A stretch of DNA of 45,423 nucleotides from Bacteroidota bacterium (lineage in GTDB: Bacteria > Bacteroidota > Bacteroidia > Bacteroidales > Prolixibacteraceae), in assembly GCA_023251455.1 (NCBI GenBank), contig JAHEYT010000059.1:1-45423 (forward strand). The letters run 5' to 3'. Below the pieces are notes generated by a model, which did no database searches, had not been told where the DNA came from, and saw only the letters and a program-made list of their open reading frames with translations. Below are positions 1-8,041 of this stretch, in pieces (the first letter of the stretch is position 1; each line of letters opens with the position of its first letter). The position numbers were made by a program, and so were the translations under genes.

Positions 1-1
1 A

Positions 2-133
2 CTTTTCATCAACGACCGTGGCCTGGCCAAACTGGAAATTTCGCTTGCCAAAGGGAAAAAGACTTTCGACAAACGCGAAACCCTGAAACTAAAAGACGAT
101 GCCCGCGAAATGGATCGGGCCAGGAAATTCTAG
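2..133 (+). CDS. smpB: SsrA-binding protein SmpB, C-terminal fragment
   Basis: The window opens inside this gene; only the last 43 codons and a TAG stop are present. The readable protein starts [17 protein letters not shown], continues with [10 protein letters not shown], and ends in a basic tail rich in R, K and D. This matches the conserved end of SmpB, the small basic protein that binds tmRNA and brings it to stalled ribosomes for trans-translation. The GKK..DKRE segment is the family's most recognisable stretch; the basic tail that follows reaches into the mRNA channel in known SmpB proteins. The 5' part lies outside the window, so start, promoter and upstream neighbours cannot be described. 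It converges with the aminotransferase gene that follows. Confidence 0.9.
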   Translation, partial: LFINDRGLAKLEISLAKGKKTFDKRETLKLKDDAREMDRARKF

Positions 134-200
134 TGTTCAGAAAGGTATATTCTCAATAAATCAGTCCTTCAGTTTATCAATCCTTCAGCTATTTTTAACG

Positions 201-233
201 AAAAAGCCCGGTAGAAATTCATCCACCAGGCTT
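201..233 (-). terminator. Rho-independent terminator of the aminotransferase gene
   Basis: Nine-base arms at 204-212 and 225-233 (AAGCCCGGT and ACCAGGCTT, one mismatch) form a hairpin. On the minus strand it is followed by a T run (205-201). It sits 26 bases beyond the stop of the minus-strand aminotransferase. On the plus strand no T run follows, so it serves smpB poorly. Confidence 0.65.
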
Positions 234-258
234 AATATCTAAGGTTTAAAAGAAAATC

Positions 259-1452
259 TTATTTCAAAGTTGCAAGTGCAGCTTTAATACGGTCGAGCGA
301 TTTGGTCAAATCGGCTTCCGAAGCAGCATATGAAATTCGAATACATTCAGGAGCGCCAAAAGCTTCGCCAGAAACAACACCTGTAAAGGCATTCGACAGG
401 ATAAACAAGCCCATATCATCAGCATTATTAATGGTTAATGTGCCATCCGATTTTCCGAAGAATGAAGAAATATCTGGGAAAACGTAAAATGCGCCATCAG
501 GTTTGCTGGTTTTAACGCCAGGAATTTCGGCTAGCTTTGCCAGAACCAAATTGCGACGTTTTTCGAATTGCTCAACCATAGCCTTAACAGTGTCGAGTGG
601 TGCATTTAATGCAGCAACTGATGCAATTTGCGATACAGAACATGGTCCTGAAGTATATTGTCCCTGCAATTTGTTGGCAGCTTTGGCCAGCCAAAGTGGT
701 GCTGCTATATAACCAATACGGTAACCGGTCATGGCAAATGCTTTCGAAACGCCATTAACCACAACTACCTGATCTTTGATTTCAGGAAATTGAGCAATAC
801 TCTCGTGTTTGATTCCGTAAACGATGTGTTCGTAGATTTCGTCCGAAATCACAATGATGTTTGGATGTTTGGCGAAAATATCAGCAAAAGCTTTCAATTC
901 AGCTTTGGTATAAACGCTGCCGGTTGGGTTGCTTGGGCTGCTGAACAGGAAAGCGCGGGTTTTTGGCGTAATTGCAGCTTCCAATTGAGCCGGTGTGATT
1001 TTAAAATCGCTGTCAACAGTAGTTGGAATGATCACGTTTTTACCTTCGTTCAGCTTAACCAACTCGATGTAAGTTACCCAATATGGCGCCGGAATAATTA
1101 CTTCATCGTCTTTGTTAATCAAAGCCTGAAGCAAGTTGGCGATAGAATGTTTAGCACCATTCGATACAATGATCTGATTGGTTGCATAATCCAGGTTATT
1201 ATCGCGCTTTAGCTTATCAGAAATGGCTTTAAGCAACGAAGCGTAGCCAGGAACTGGCGAATACGTTGAATAGTTATCATCAATGGCTTTTTTTGCAGCT
1301 TCTTTGATGAAATCGGGGGTGTTAAAATCAGGTTCACCAACGCCAAGGCTGATCACGTCGATGCCTTTTTCTTTTAATTCGCGGCTTTTTTGGGCCACAG
1401 CCAGGGTGGCTGATTCGGATAGACACGCTACTCTGTCTGAAACTCTCTCCAT
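259..1452 (-). CDS. aspC: Pyridoxal-phosphate aminotransferase, class I (aspartate type)
   Basis: This is a 397-residue fold-type I PLP enzyme of the usual length. Visible motifs are the SPSNPTG substrate/PLP loop (residues about 172-178), the SDEIYEH motif with the aspartate that contacts the pyridine nitrogen (about 203-209), and the GVSKAFAMTGYRIGY segment with the Schiff-base lysine at about K237. A conserved arginine lies in the C-terminal IRISYA motif. The N-terminal ERVSDRVACLSESATLA is typical of the aspartate/prephenate aminotransferase group that transfers amino groups between aspartate or aromatic acids and 2-oxoglutarate. Exact substrate choice cannot be read from the sequence. 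It is cytoplasmic and monocistronic, with its own terminator downstream. Confidence 0.9.
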   Translation of the reverse strand: MERVSDRVACLSESATLAVAQKSRELKEKGIDVISLGVGEPDFNTPDFIKEAAKKAIDDNYSTYSPVPGYASLLKAISDKLKRDNNLDYATNQIIVSNGAKHSIANLLQALINKDDEVIIPAPYWVTYIELVKLNEGKNVIIPTTVDSDFKITPAQLEAAITPKTRAFLFSSPSNPTGSVYTKAELKAFADIFAKHPNIIVISDEIYEHIVYGIKHESIAQFPEIKDQVVVVNGVSKAFAMTGYRIGYIAAPLWLAKAANKLQGQYTSGPCSVSQIASVAALNAPLDTVKAMVEQFEKRRNLVLAKLAEIPGVKTSKPDGAFYVFPDISSFFGKSDGTLTINNADDMGLFILSNAFTGVVSGEAFGAPECIRISYAASEADLTKSLDRIKAALATLK

Positions 1453-1563
1453 AACTGATATTTAGATATTAATAATGTCAATTTTATTGTCGGTGCAAGA
1501 TACGAAAAAAACTTATTACGTACGCTTTGTTGTTTCAATTTGAAAATAAAACGGCCAAAAAAT

Positions 1564-2346
1564 TTACGATTTGTTATCAAAACCATGATTGGCCATGAAA
1601 TACCTGACTTTAATTTGTAAATTTTGGTAATCTTCATAATCCGAAACAATCACTAACTCCGATCCTTTAATCAGCTTGTTAAGTTCTTGAGCCGTTTCGA
1701 GCGGATGATTAGGATCATCAGGATGCGCAATAATCAAGGTTGGAACGTTTATTTGGGAAATTTGTTCGCGTGAAGGGAAGTCGGAATTTGCCCCTCCAAG
1801 GTAGATTTGAGTATAATATTGCGGTTCAAAACTCAGGCGGTGTTCCAGCAATCGCTGCTTTGTACCGGGATGATTTTGCTCAAAATATTCAGGCGGATCC
1901 TGATTCAATTGAATAATTCTTTTCAGGATTTCAGGAATTCGTTCTCCGTTTGTTTTAGAAATGACTTTTCGATACACTGCTTTAATTTTCTCACGTTTTT
2001 CCCAGGCTGGGGGAGGGGTTACCAAAACCAGGGCTTTTACCCGCTCCGGAAATCGGACAGCTGCATAAATTGCAGTGCCGGAGCCCATCGAAAGGCCGCC
2101 CATCAGCACTTTTCCATACTTTTGAGCATCCAGAACGCTGATCAATTCGTTGGTTAGCGCGGGCCACGAATAATCGCCAGTTATTGATTTGTTGCAGTAA
2201 TTGTACCTGACAACCGAAACTTGATTCTGTAACGACTCTAAATCGATCAAAGAGTAAACTGAATCAGATTCTACTGAATTCAACATTCCGTGCAGCCAGA
2301 TAAATGGCTGGCCTGTGCCTGCAATATGTATGGATGGTAATTTCAA
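1564..2346 (-). CDS. Alpha/beta-hydrolase fold protein
   Basis: This 260-residue soluble protein begins with a TTG codon; two in-frame TAA codons lie just upstream, and the next ATG is at residue 21, after the conserved WLHG oxyanion-hole segment, so TTG is preferred. The nucleophile elbow GLSMG places the catalytic serine at about residue 86. The acid and histidine probably come from the late AHPDDPNHP segment, which resembles hydrolases of the lactonase/esterase type. It has no signal peptide. Its natural substrate is not predictable from sequence. It lies between the aminotransferase and the GroES-like gene, all on the minus strand, with gaps of about 110 to 120 bases, so co-transcription is uncertain. 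Confidence 0.8.
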   Translation of the reverse strand: MKLPSIHIAGTGQPFIWLHGMLNSVESDSVYSLIDLESLQNQVSVVRYNYCNKSITGDYSWPALTNELISVLDAQKYGKVLMGGLSMGSGTAIYAAVRFPERVKALVLVTPPPAWEKREKIKAVYRKVISKTNGERIPEILKRIIQLNQDPPEYFEQNHPGTKQRLLEHRLSFEPQYYTQIYLGGANSDFPSREQISQINVPTLIIAHPDDPNHPLETAQELNKLIKGSELVIVSDYEDYQNLQIKVRYFMANHGFDNKS

Positions 2347-2467
2347 TGGGTATTATTATATGTTGTCATTGTTATAATTTGTTGTCATAGTTGATGGATG
2401 ATGTTGTTGTGTCGTTTTTTTTACAATGATAATCCGAGAACAACGACAACATTTCTCAACCTGATTT

Positions 2468-2851
2468 CTACTCAAACAACCCTTCGTCGCGAATCAGCAT
2501 CAGGATCGATGAATGGGGCAGAATGATAAATTTCTCTTTGTCGAATTCAATTTCCCAACCACTTTTGTTGAGGTAAACCGCCAAATCACCTGCTTTTGCC
2601 TGAAGTGGAACGTATTGAACCTCCTCCTTCTTTTCTTTCCACGGTTCGTCAACATCTGTCATGGCTGGAATTGGGTACCCCGGGCCAACTTTGACAATGT
2701 AACCGCTTTGTGTTTTTTCGTTTTCCTGAACCGTTGGTGGTAAGTACAATCCTGATGCGGTTTTTCCTTGTGGATTTTTGGGGCGTATCAATACACGGTC
2801 GCCGATAAGTATAAATTTATCCAGATCTTTTTCTTCAATAATAAGTGACAT
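2468..2851 (-). CDS. GroES-like co-chaperone family protein
   Basis: The protein has 127 residues when started at the ATG at 2851. An upstream in-frame start (2962) would add 37 basic, unrelated residues and would lie ahead of the -7 box at 2875-2882, so the shorter form is chosen. The GroES barrel is recognisable from FILIGDRVLIRPKNPQGKTASGLYLPP (about residues 11-37) and from the KAGDLAVYLNKSGWEIEFDKEKFIIL segment near the end, which parallels the GroES dome and final beta strands. It is longer than canonical GroES (about 95 residues) because of an insertion around residues 50-80 rich in E, K and P. It belongs to the extra GroES-like proteins common in Bacteroidota, is probably not the main GroEL partner, and its role is unknown. 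Confidence 0.8.
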   Translation of the reverse strand: MSLIIEEKDLDKFILIGDRVLIRPKNPQGKTASGLYLPPTVQENEKTQSGYIVKVGPGYPIPAMTDVDEPWKEKKEEVQYVPLQAKAGDLAVYLNKSGWEIEFDKEKFIILPHSSILMLIRDEGLFE

Positions 2852-2874
2852 TCGGTTTTGTTTTGACTTTACAA

Positions 2875-2882
2875 CAAAGATA
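2875..2882 (-). promoter_or_regulatory. Bacteroidota -7 promoter box for the GroES-like gene
   Basis: Minus-strand TATCTTTG fits the Bacteroidota TAnnTTTG consensus exactly and lies about 24 bases before the ATG at 2851. A clear -33 element is not visible. Its position supports the shorter start chosen for the downstream gene. Confidence 0.5.
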
Positions 2883-3069
2883 AGACAATCGGGTTTATTC
2901 ATTCTCTTTTCCGATTTTTTATAACTTCTTTTCAAATTTCTATTTCCTCTAATCAGTGCCAAACGTCATTTTTACCAAACGGAATTAAAAATTGTTCATA
3001 TTAGATATGTTTTTAAGTGCCAGTAAATCAATGCCATAAAATTATTTTTAAAATATTTAAAAAATAATT

Positions 3070-3092
3070 GGTACTATGCGTAACATGGTATC
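3070..3092. promoter_or_regulatory. Candidate PadR operator (imperfect inverted repeat)
   Basis: GGTACTATG and CATGGTATC flank a five-base centre (CGTAA); seven of nine positions are symmetrical. The element overlaps where the -33 box of the promoter at 3105-3112 should be, so a bound dimer would block polymerase. PadR proteins commonly repress their own operon through such sites. Apart from this element and the two promoters, the 415-base gap between 2852 and 3266 shows nothing else recognisable. Confidence 0.45.
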
Positions 3093-3104
3093 ATATAAAA
3101 GATA

Positions 3105-3112
3105 TATATTTG
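3105..3112 (+). promoter_or_regulatory. Bacteroidota -7 promoter box of the PadR/PspC operon
   Basis: TATATTTG matches TAnnTTTG. It lies about 155 bases upstream of the padR start codon, leaving a long A-rich leader that ends in a strong GGAGGAG Shine-Dalgarno just before the ATG at 3267, which is unusual for this phylum. Confidence 0.55.
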
Positions 3113-3266
3113 CAGTACAAATAACAATGCAACGAAAGGTATAGGTTAAAAAAAAGAACTATACGATTTGTAACCAAAACATAAAAATGATGTCATAACT
3201 TTTGAAATAAAAATTTTAGAAACAGAAAAAGCCAAAAAACAATAAAAACAGAGGAGGAGAAAAATC

Positions 3267-3596
3267 ATGAAACTAGAAAACACAAAAGCACAAATGAGAA
3301 AAGGGGTACTTGAATATTGTATTCTGTCTGTTCTTGAGAACAAACCTCTTTATGTTAGCGACATTATTCAGAACCTGGAAAAATCGGAACTGGTTGTTGT
3401 TGAAGGCACACTCTATCCGATGCTCACCCGGCTTAAAAACGAAGGCTACCTTGGATACCATTGGGAAGAATCGCTTCAGGGGCCGCCGCGCAAATATTAC
3501 GAACTGACCGAACCCGGAAAACTATTCCTGACCGAACTCGGAAAATTCTGGAAGCAACTGGTTGATGCCGTTTTTCGGATTAACAATCAGCAATAA
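3267..3596 (+). CDS. PadR-family transcriptional regulator
   Basis: This 109-residue winged-helix protein has the PadR signature: an N-terminal helix (QMRKGVLEYCILSVLENKPLY) followed by the helix-turn-helix and wing with VVEGTLYPMLTRLKNEGYL and GPPRKYYELTEPGK (about residues 48-95). PadR proteins are dimeric repressors that usually respond to envelope-active compounds or membrane stress. The start is set by an excellent ribosome site. It is the first gene of an operon with two PspC-domain proteins (gaps of 44 and 52 bases), an arrangement seen repeatedly in Bacteroidota. A candidate operator lies in its own promoter, suggesting autoregulation. The inducing signal is unknown. Confidence 0.9.
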   Translation: MKLENTKAQMRKGVLEYCILSVLENKPLYVSDIIQNLEKSELVVVEGTLYPMLTRLKNEGYLGYHWEESLQGPPRKYYELTEPGKLFLTELGKFWKQLVDAVFRINNQQ

Positions 3597-3640
3597 ATGA
3601 ACGAAATCAGAGATCAGAAACAATTAAAACAATAGAAACC

Positions 3641-5221
3641 ATGAAAAAGACATTCACAATAAACATTAGCGGCAGCGTTTTTCACATCGAAGAAGATGCT
3701 TTTGAAAAACTGCAGGATTATCTGCAACTGTTGAAACGCTACTTTGAAACCCAGAAAGGCGGACAGGAAATTTTGCAGGACATTGAATCGCGCATTGCTG
3801 AATTGCTTCAGGAAAAAATAAACGAAGGACAGGAAGCTGTGACCGGCGAATGGGTTGACGAAGTGATGCAACGAATGGGGAGACCTGAAGATTTTGTGGA
3901 TCAGGAACAGAACGAAAATGCTGAAACTTCGGCTACTGAAGTGAAGGGCGAAAAAACAAAAAAACGAATGTACCGCGATAGCGAAAACCGTGTTTTGGGG
4001 GGAGTTTGTTCAGGAATGAGCGCTTATTTCAACATCGATCCTGTTTTTCTCCGGATTCTTTTTGTGTTGCTGGTTTTCATCGGAGTTGGTATTTCTGTCA
4101 TCGTTTACCTGATTTTATGGATTGTGGTTCCGAAAGCACGCACCACCGCTCAGCGACTGGAGATGCGTGGCGAAGATGCCACTATTTCGAACATCCAGAA
4201 AACGGTTCAGGAAGAGGTGAATGAAGTAAAAAACAGCTTCTCAAAAATGAACCGTTCCGAATCGGTTCAACGAGGAAAAGAAATTGCCAATAAGGCTGGA
4301 CAAGCCACAGTTCAGGTTGCGAAAGGTTTGGGACGGGTTATTGCAATCTTTTTTGGTAGTTTGTTTATTCTGACCGGATTTCTTGGGTTTGTAACCGCCA
4401 TGGTTTCACTTGCAGTCGGAGGTTCTGTATTCCATAGTTCTGTTTCAGGAATGAATTCAGGCGTTGATTTAAACGGACTTTTAGGCTACGTTGTAAGTCC
4501 TGGTTTGGTTAGTGTATCTATTTTACTCATGGTTTTGCTGATCGGAATTCCATTGCTGGTTATCCTTTTTGTTGGAACCAAATTGGTTTTCAGGTACAAA
4601 ACGAATAACAAATTGATCGGCCTTGGAGCATTCGGAATCTGGTTGGTAGCATTGGTTGCAATGATTGCGGTAACTGCCGGTCAGGTCAATAATTTCAGAC
4701 AGAGGAACACAGTTTCTTCAGTAAAGCTGCTCAATTATCAAACGGTTAAAACTCTTCGGCTCGAACTTGGAACTTCGCCCGAAAGTGTTGAAACTGATCC
4801 GGATGTAAGGTTCGATGATTTTACCCTGATAAAAAGCAATGGAGCGAATGTATTGGCCGGAAATCCAAGTCTTAGGATAGAATCGACTACTGCGCCTGAC
4901 TTTTCTGTTGTAATCAGCAAGCAGGCCAGAGGAAAAAATGCCACGGAGGTGCAAAATAACCTGAATCTTATTCAGTACGACTTTACCAGCAAAGATTCAA
5001 CGCTGGTGCTTAACCGGTTCTTCACCATCGGGAATCAGGGCAAATGGAGAAAGCAGGAAGTTCAGGTAACCGTAAAAGTTCCGGCAGGTAAGCAGGTTTA
5101 TCTGGGTAAAGATTTGGATCAGTTGCACTTCGATTTCGATAATATCAATAACATCTGGACGAAAGAAATGACTGGTAAAACCTGGACAATGACTCCGGAA
5201 GGACTTTCAATGAAAGAATAA
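3641..5221 (+). CDS. PspC-domain multi-pass membrane protein
   Basis: The 526-residue protein has an N-terminal cytoplasmic region with a pattern of beta strands and helices (about 1-90), then a PspC domain (about 108-167: YRDSENRVLGGVCSGMSAYFNIDP followed by a membrane helix). Next come several hydrophobic segments (about 230-260, 285-310, 325-345), and the remaining roughly 170 residues are a soluble beta-rich C-terminal part, probably periplasmic. PspC proteins sense or buffer membrane stress in the phage-shock response; the Bacteroidota forms are controlled by a neighbouring PadR protein instead of PspF. It sits between padR and a mini-PspC gene in one operon. The C-terminal domain resembles putative adhesin/auto-transporter-like folds in similar proteins, but I cannot assign it firmly. 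Confidence 0.85.
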   Translation: MKKTFTINISGSVFHIEEDAFEKLQDYLQLLKRYFETQKGGQEILQDIESRIAELLQEKINEGQEAVTGEWVDEVMQRMGRPEDFVDQEQNENAETSATEVKGEKTKKRMYRDSENRVLGGVCSGMSAYFNIDPVFLRILFVLLVFIGVGISVIVYLILWIVVPKARTTAQRLEMRGEDATISNIQKTVQEEVNEVKNSFSKMNRSESVQRGKEIANKAGQATVQVAKGLGRVIAIFFGSLFILTGFLGFVTAMVSLAVGGSVFHSSVSGMNSGVDLNGLLGYVVSPGLVSVSILLMVLLIGIPLLVILFVGTKLVFRYKTNNKLIGLGAFGIWLVALVAMIAVTAGQVNNFRQRNTVSSVKLLNYQTVKTLRLELGTSPESVETDPDVRFDDFTLIKSNGANVLAGNPSLRIESTTAPDFSVVISKQARGKNATEVQNNLNLIQYDFTSKDSTLVLNRFFTIGNQGKWRKQEVQVTVKVPAGKQVYLGKDLDQLHFDFDNINNIWTKEMTGKTWTMTPEGLSMKE

Positions 5222-5273
5222 GTAAGCCATATACAGAAAACAAACATTTAGAAACAATTTAAAACTTAAAATC

Positions 5274-5477
5274 ATGAAACGGTTAACACGCTCAAACGAC
5301 AAATTAGTTGCTGGTGTGATCAGCGGAATTTCAAACTATGTAAACCCCGAACTCGATCCTGTATTTTTACGACTGGCATTTGCCTGGATTACTTTTTTCA
5401 ATCCATACCTGATATTGGTGTATCTTGGAATGGCCCTGATTTTGCCAACGGAAACGGCAAGTTATTCAAAGCAGTAA
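5274..5477 (+). CDS. Small PspC-domain protein
   Basis: This 67-residue protein is almost nothing but a PspC domain: KRLTRSNDKLVAGVISGIS at the start, LDPVFLRLAFAWITFF in the middle, then a membrane helix (about residues 37-57). It parallels residues 108-167 of the preceding 526-residue protein, so the operon encodes a long and a short version of the same stress-sensing membrane module. It closes the operon and is followed by a strong terminator. Confidence 0.85.
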   Translation: MKRLTRSNDKLVAGVISGISNYVNPELDPVFLRLAFAWITFFNPYLILVYLGMALILPTETASYSKQ

Positions 5478-5513
5478 CCATAAAAGAACCGGTTTTTACC
5501 GGTTTTTTTATGG
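5478..5513. terminator. Strong hairpin terminator after the PspC operon
   Basis: The core stem AACCGGT/ACCGGTT (5487-5493 with 5498-5504) has a tight T-rich loop and a T run following. An outer CCATAAAA/TTTTATGG extension makes it nearly symmetrical, so it could stop transcription from either side. Confidence 0.8.
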
Positions 5514-5625
5514 TTCGAAAATTTCATCGAACATAAATCGAGTGATGTGTAACTTTTCATGCTGGTCGAATACATATCAACATAAATGGGCGCCGGATGT
5601 TAACTAATATTAAGAATTAAGGACA

Positions 5626-5655
5626 ATTGGTCGCAAGTTTTATACGTTATATTTG
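5626..5655 (+). promoter_or_regulatory. Bacteroidota promoter for the S41 protease
   Basis: A -33-like ATTG at 5626-5629 is separated by 18 bases from an exact -7 box TATATTTG at 5648-5655. This leaves a leader of roughly 65-70 bases before the ATG at 5729. Confidence 0.55.
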
Positions 5656-5728
5656 TTATTCAATAAATTTGGACTTGGTTTGAAATGGATTTTGATTAGG
5701 ATGCCAATCCGATATAATACACATAATT

Positions 5729-7342
5729 ATGGATTTTAAATACAGAAAAGCAGGTATTTCAATTTTGCTGGGGATGATGATGATGGCTGGTGGTAGCGAA
5801 TTGAAAGCCCAGGATGTTCAGGATAATACCATGAAATTCGGTCGCTTGCTTCGTTTGGTTGATAGCTACTATGTTGATTCGACTAAAATTAATGATTTAA
5901 CTGAAAAAGCCATCGTTGAGGTTTTACGAAATCTCGATCCCCACTCGGTTTATATTTCTAAAGAAGAAGTTGAAAAAATGAATGAGCCACTTCAGGGTAA
6001 TTTTGAAGGTGTTGGTATTTCATTTAATGTTTTCCGCGATACATTAATGGTTGTTACTACCGTTGCCGGAGGTCCGTCTGAAAAAGTTGGTCTTCGTGCA
6101 GGTGACCGGATTGTTCAGGTTGATGCGAAAAATATCGCGAGTATTGGGTTGAAAAACACGGACGTTTTTGATATGTTACGTGGTAAAAAGGGTACTAAGG
6201 TTGATTTGAAGGTAAAACGTAAAGGAGAATTAAATCTTTTGGATTTCACTGTTATCCGCGATAAAATTCCAATTACTAGTCTCGTTGCCTCGTACATGAT
6301 TAATGAAAATACAGGATACATTAAACTGGACAAGTTTTCGGCAACTACGACCAATGAATTTTTCGACGCAATTAAGATTTTAAAGGCAAGCTCGAAACTG
6401 AATAGCCTGGTTTTGGATTTGCGCGGAAATGGCGGTGGTTACCTTACTGCAGCCATTGAACTGGCCGATCAATTTCTGACAGCCTACAAACTGGTTGTTT
6501 ATACTTCAGGACTTCACGCCGAAAAGAAAGAATACAGTGCAACTCCTTTGGGCGAACTTGAACAAGGAAAGTTGATCGTGTTAATTGACGAAGGTTCAGC
6601 CTCGGCCAGTGAAATTGTTTCGGGCGCCATTCAGGATTGGGACCGCGGTGTTTTGATTGGACGTCGTTCGTACGGGAAAGGATTGGTTCAACAACCATTT
6701 CCATTGACCGACGGTTCAATGATCCGATTGACAACTGCGCATTATTACACACCAAGTGGTCGCTGTATTCAGAAACCTTATACCGACGATGTTGATGACT
6801 ATCAGAAAGATTATCTGCACAGGATTGAGAATGGAGAGCTTTTCTCGAAGGACAGTGTGACTGAGAATAAAGCTGAGAAATTTTTGACTAAAGTCAGCAA
6901 ACGCACGGTTTACGGCGGAGGTGGTGTTATGCCCGATCTGTTTATTCCGCTTGATACATCAAAATACTACGTGTATTACAATACACTAAGTCGTAAAAAT
7001 GTTATTTACTCAGGCGTTCTTGATATTATGGATCAAAATCGGGCTGGCTTTGTTCAGAAATATGCTGATTTTAAAACATTTGTCGATAAGTTCGAGTCAA
7101 CCGACGACATGATTAACAAGATTATGGATGCTGGTGAAAAAGAAGGCGTTAAAAAGGATGAGAAAAGTGTTGAATTTGCCCGGCCTCTTTTGAAAAGGCA
7201 AATTAAGGGACTCATTGCCCGCGATTTGTTCTCAACCAGTCATTATTTCCAGATTATGAATGCTGATGATGATGCGATCAAAAAAGCAATTGAGGTAATC
7301 AGCAAAAGAGGAGAGTACGAAAAGATACTTTCAGGGAAATAA
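5729..7342 (+). CDS. S41-family C-terminal processing protease
   Basis: This 537-residue exported protease has an N-terminal hydrophobic signal (about residues 8-22, ending before ELKAQD). It is followed by a helical region, a PDZ domain (about 85-165, with GVGISFNVFRDTLMVV and GLRAGDRIVQVDAKNI) and the S41 catalytic domain. The Ser/Lys dyad is readable: S292 in EGSASASEIVSGA and K317 in SYGKGLVQ, 25 residues apart as in CtpA-type enzymes. Family members cleave C-terminal tails of periplasmic or secreted proteins. The C-terminal 130 residues are charged and probably helical. It has its own promoter and is followed by pnuC after about 50 bases with no clear functional link. Confidence 0.9.
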   Translation: MDFKYRKAGISILLGMMMMAGGSELKAQDVQDNTMKFGRLLRLVDSYYVDSTKINDLTEKAIVEVLRNLDPHSVYISKEEVEKMNEPLQGNFEGVGISFNVFRDTLMVVTTVAGGPSEKVGLRAGDRIVQVDAKNIASIGLKNTDVFDMLRGKKGTKVDLKVKRKGELNLLDFTVIRDKIPITSLVASYMINENTGYIKLDKFSATTTNEFFDAIKILKASSKLNSLVLDLRGNGGGYLTAAIELADQFLTAYKLVVYTSGLHAEKKEYSATPLGELEQGKLIVLIDEGSASASEIVSGAIQDWDRGVLIGRRSYGKGLVQQPFPLTDGSMIRLTTAHYYTPSGRCIQKPYTDDVDDYQKDYLHRIENGELFSKDSVTENKAEKFLTKVSKRTVYGGGGVMPDLFIPLDTSKYYVYYNTLSRKNVIYSGVLDIMDQNRAGFVQKYADFKTFVDKFESTDDMINKIMDAGEKEGVKKDEKSVEFARPLLKRQIKGLIARDLFSTSHYFQIMNADDDAIKKAIEVISKRGEYEKILSGK

Positions 7343-7396
7343 TTGATGATTTAACCTGATTCTGTGGAATCTGGAACTTGAAATTTGGAATCTTTT

Positions 7397-7993
7397 ATGG
7401 ATCAAATAATCAAATGGCTTTCAGGAAATTACATTGAGCTCCTGGGAGCCATTTTAGGTATTGCCTATATATTCTTCTCAATAAAGCAAAGCATACTTAC
7501 CTGGCCGGTGGGTTTGGCGACATCCGTACTTTATGTTTGGGTGTTTTTTGTGTCGAAGCTGTATGCCGATATGGGATTGCAGGTTTATTACGTAGTAATC
7601 AGCATTTATGGTTGGTACGAATGGTTGCGTGGAAATCAATTCAATCATTCAGAACCTATACAAGTGAGTCGTTTGTCGCTAAAACTGGGTTTTAGCCTAT
7701 CAATAGTTAGTTTATTCCTGTTCCTCCTAATTTGGTTTATCCTGAAAAACTATACCGATTCGCCTGTTCCAATGGCCGATGCTTTTGCTACAGCCCTTAG
7801 TATTGTGGCTACCTGGATGCTCGCCCGGAAGATTCTGGAGCATTGGCTGGTTTGGATATTTGTTGATGCCTTCTCGATTGGTCTTTTCTGGTATAAAGAT
7901 CTTCTTCCAACAGTTATTCTGTTTGTAGTGTACACTGTTATGGCGTTTGTGGGATATCGCGAATGGAAAAGGGAGTTTAATTTAAAGCATTAA
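7397..7993 (+). CDS. pnuC: Nicotinamide riboside/mononucleotide transporter PnuC
   Basis: The inner-membrane protein has 198 residues from the ATG at 7397; an in-frame TTG at 7385 would add only four residues. Seven hydrophobic helices and the WxxG motifs typical of PnuC are present (ISIYGWYEWLRGN at about residue 70 and the related W-rich repeat around 140-170). PnuC proteins carry nicotinamide riboside by facilitated diffusion and depend on a kinase to trap the substrate. The next gene encodes such a kinase, which supports riboside as the cargo. This forms an NAD-salvage pair. Confidence 0.9.
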   Translation: MDQIIKWLSGNYIELLGAILGIAYIFFSIKQSILTWPVGLATSVLYVWVFFVSKLYADMGLQVYYVVISIYGWYEWLRGNQFNHSEPIQVSRLSLKLGFSLSIVSLFLFLLIWFILKNYTDSPVPMADAFATALSIVATWMLARKILEHWLVWIFVDAFSIGLFWYKDLLPTVILFVVYTVMAFVGYREWKREFNLKH

Positions 7994-8016
7994 GCCTCCT
8001 TTGTCGCGAACTCTTG

Positions 8017-8024
8017 TACTTTTG
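8017..8024 (+). promoter_or_regulatory. Possible -7 box before the ribosylnicotinamide kinase
   Basis: TACTTTTG fits TAnnTTTG and ends 17 bases before the ATG at 8042. The -33 element is unconvincing, so the kinase may have its own promoter in addition to read-through from pnuC. Confidence 0.35.
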
Positions 8025-8041
8025 TAATTTACTCTGCATGA

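Noticed and set aside
658..1212. 184-codon frame on the plus strand
   Set aside because: It is antisense to the well-supported aminotransferase gene and has no protein-family features.
2852..2962. N-terminal extension of the GroES-like protein
   Set aside because: The added residues are basic and unrelated to GroES, and an exact -7 promoter box (2875-2882) lies inside this stretch.
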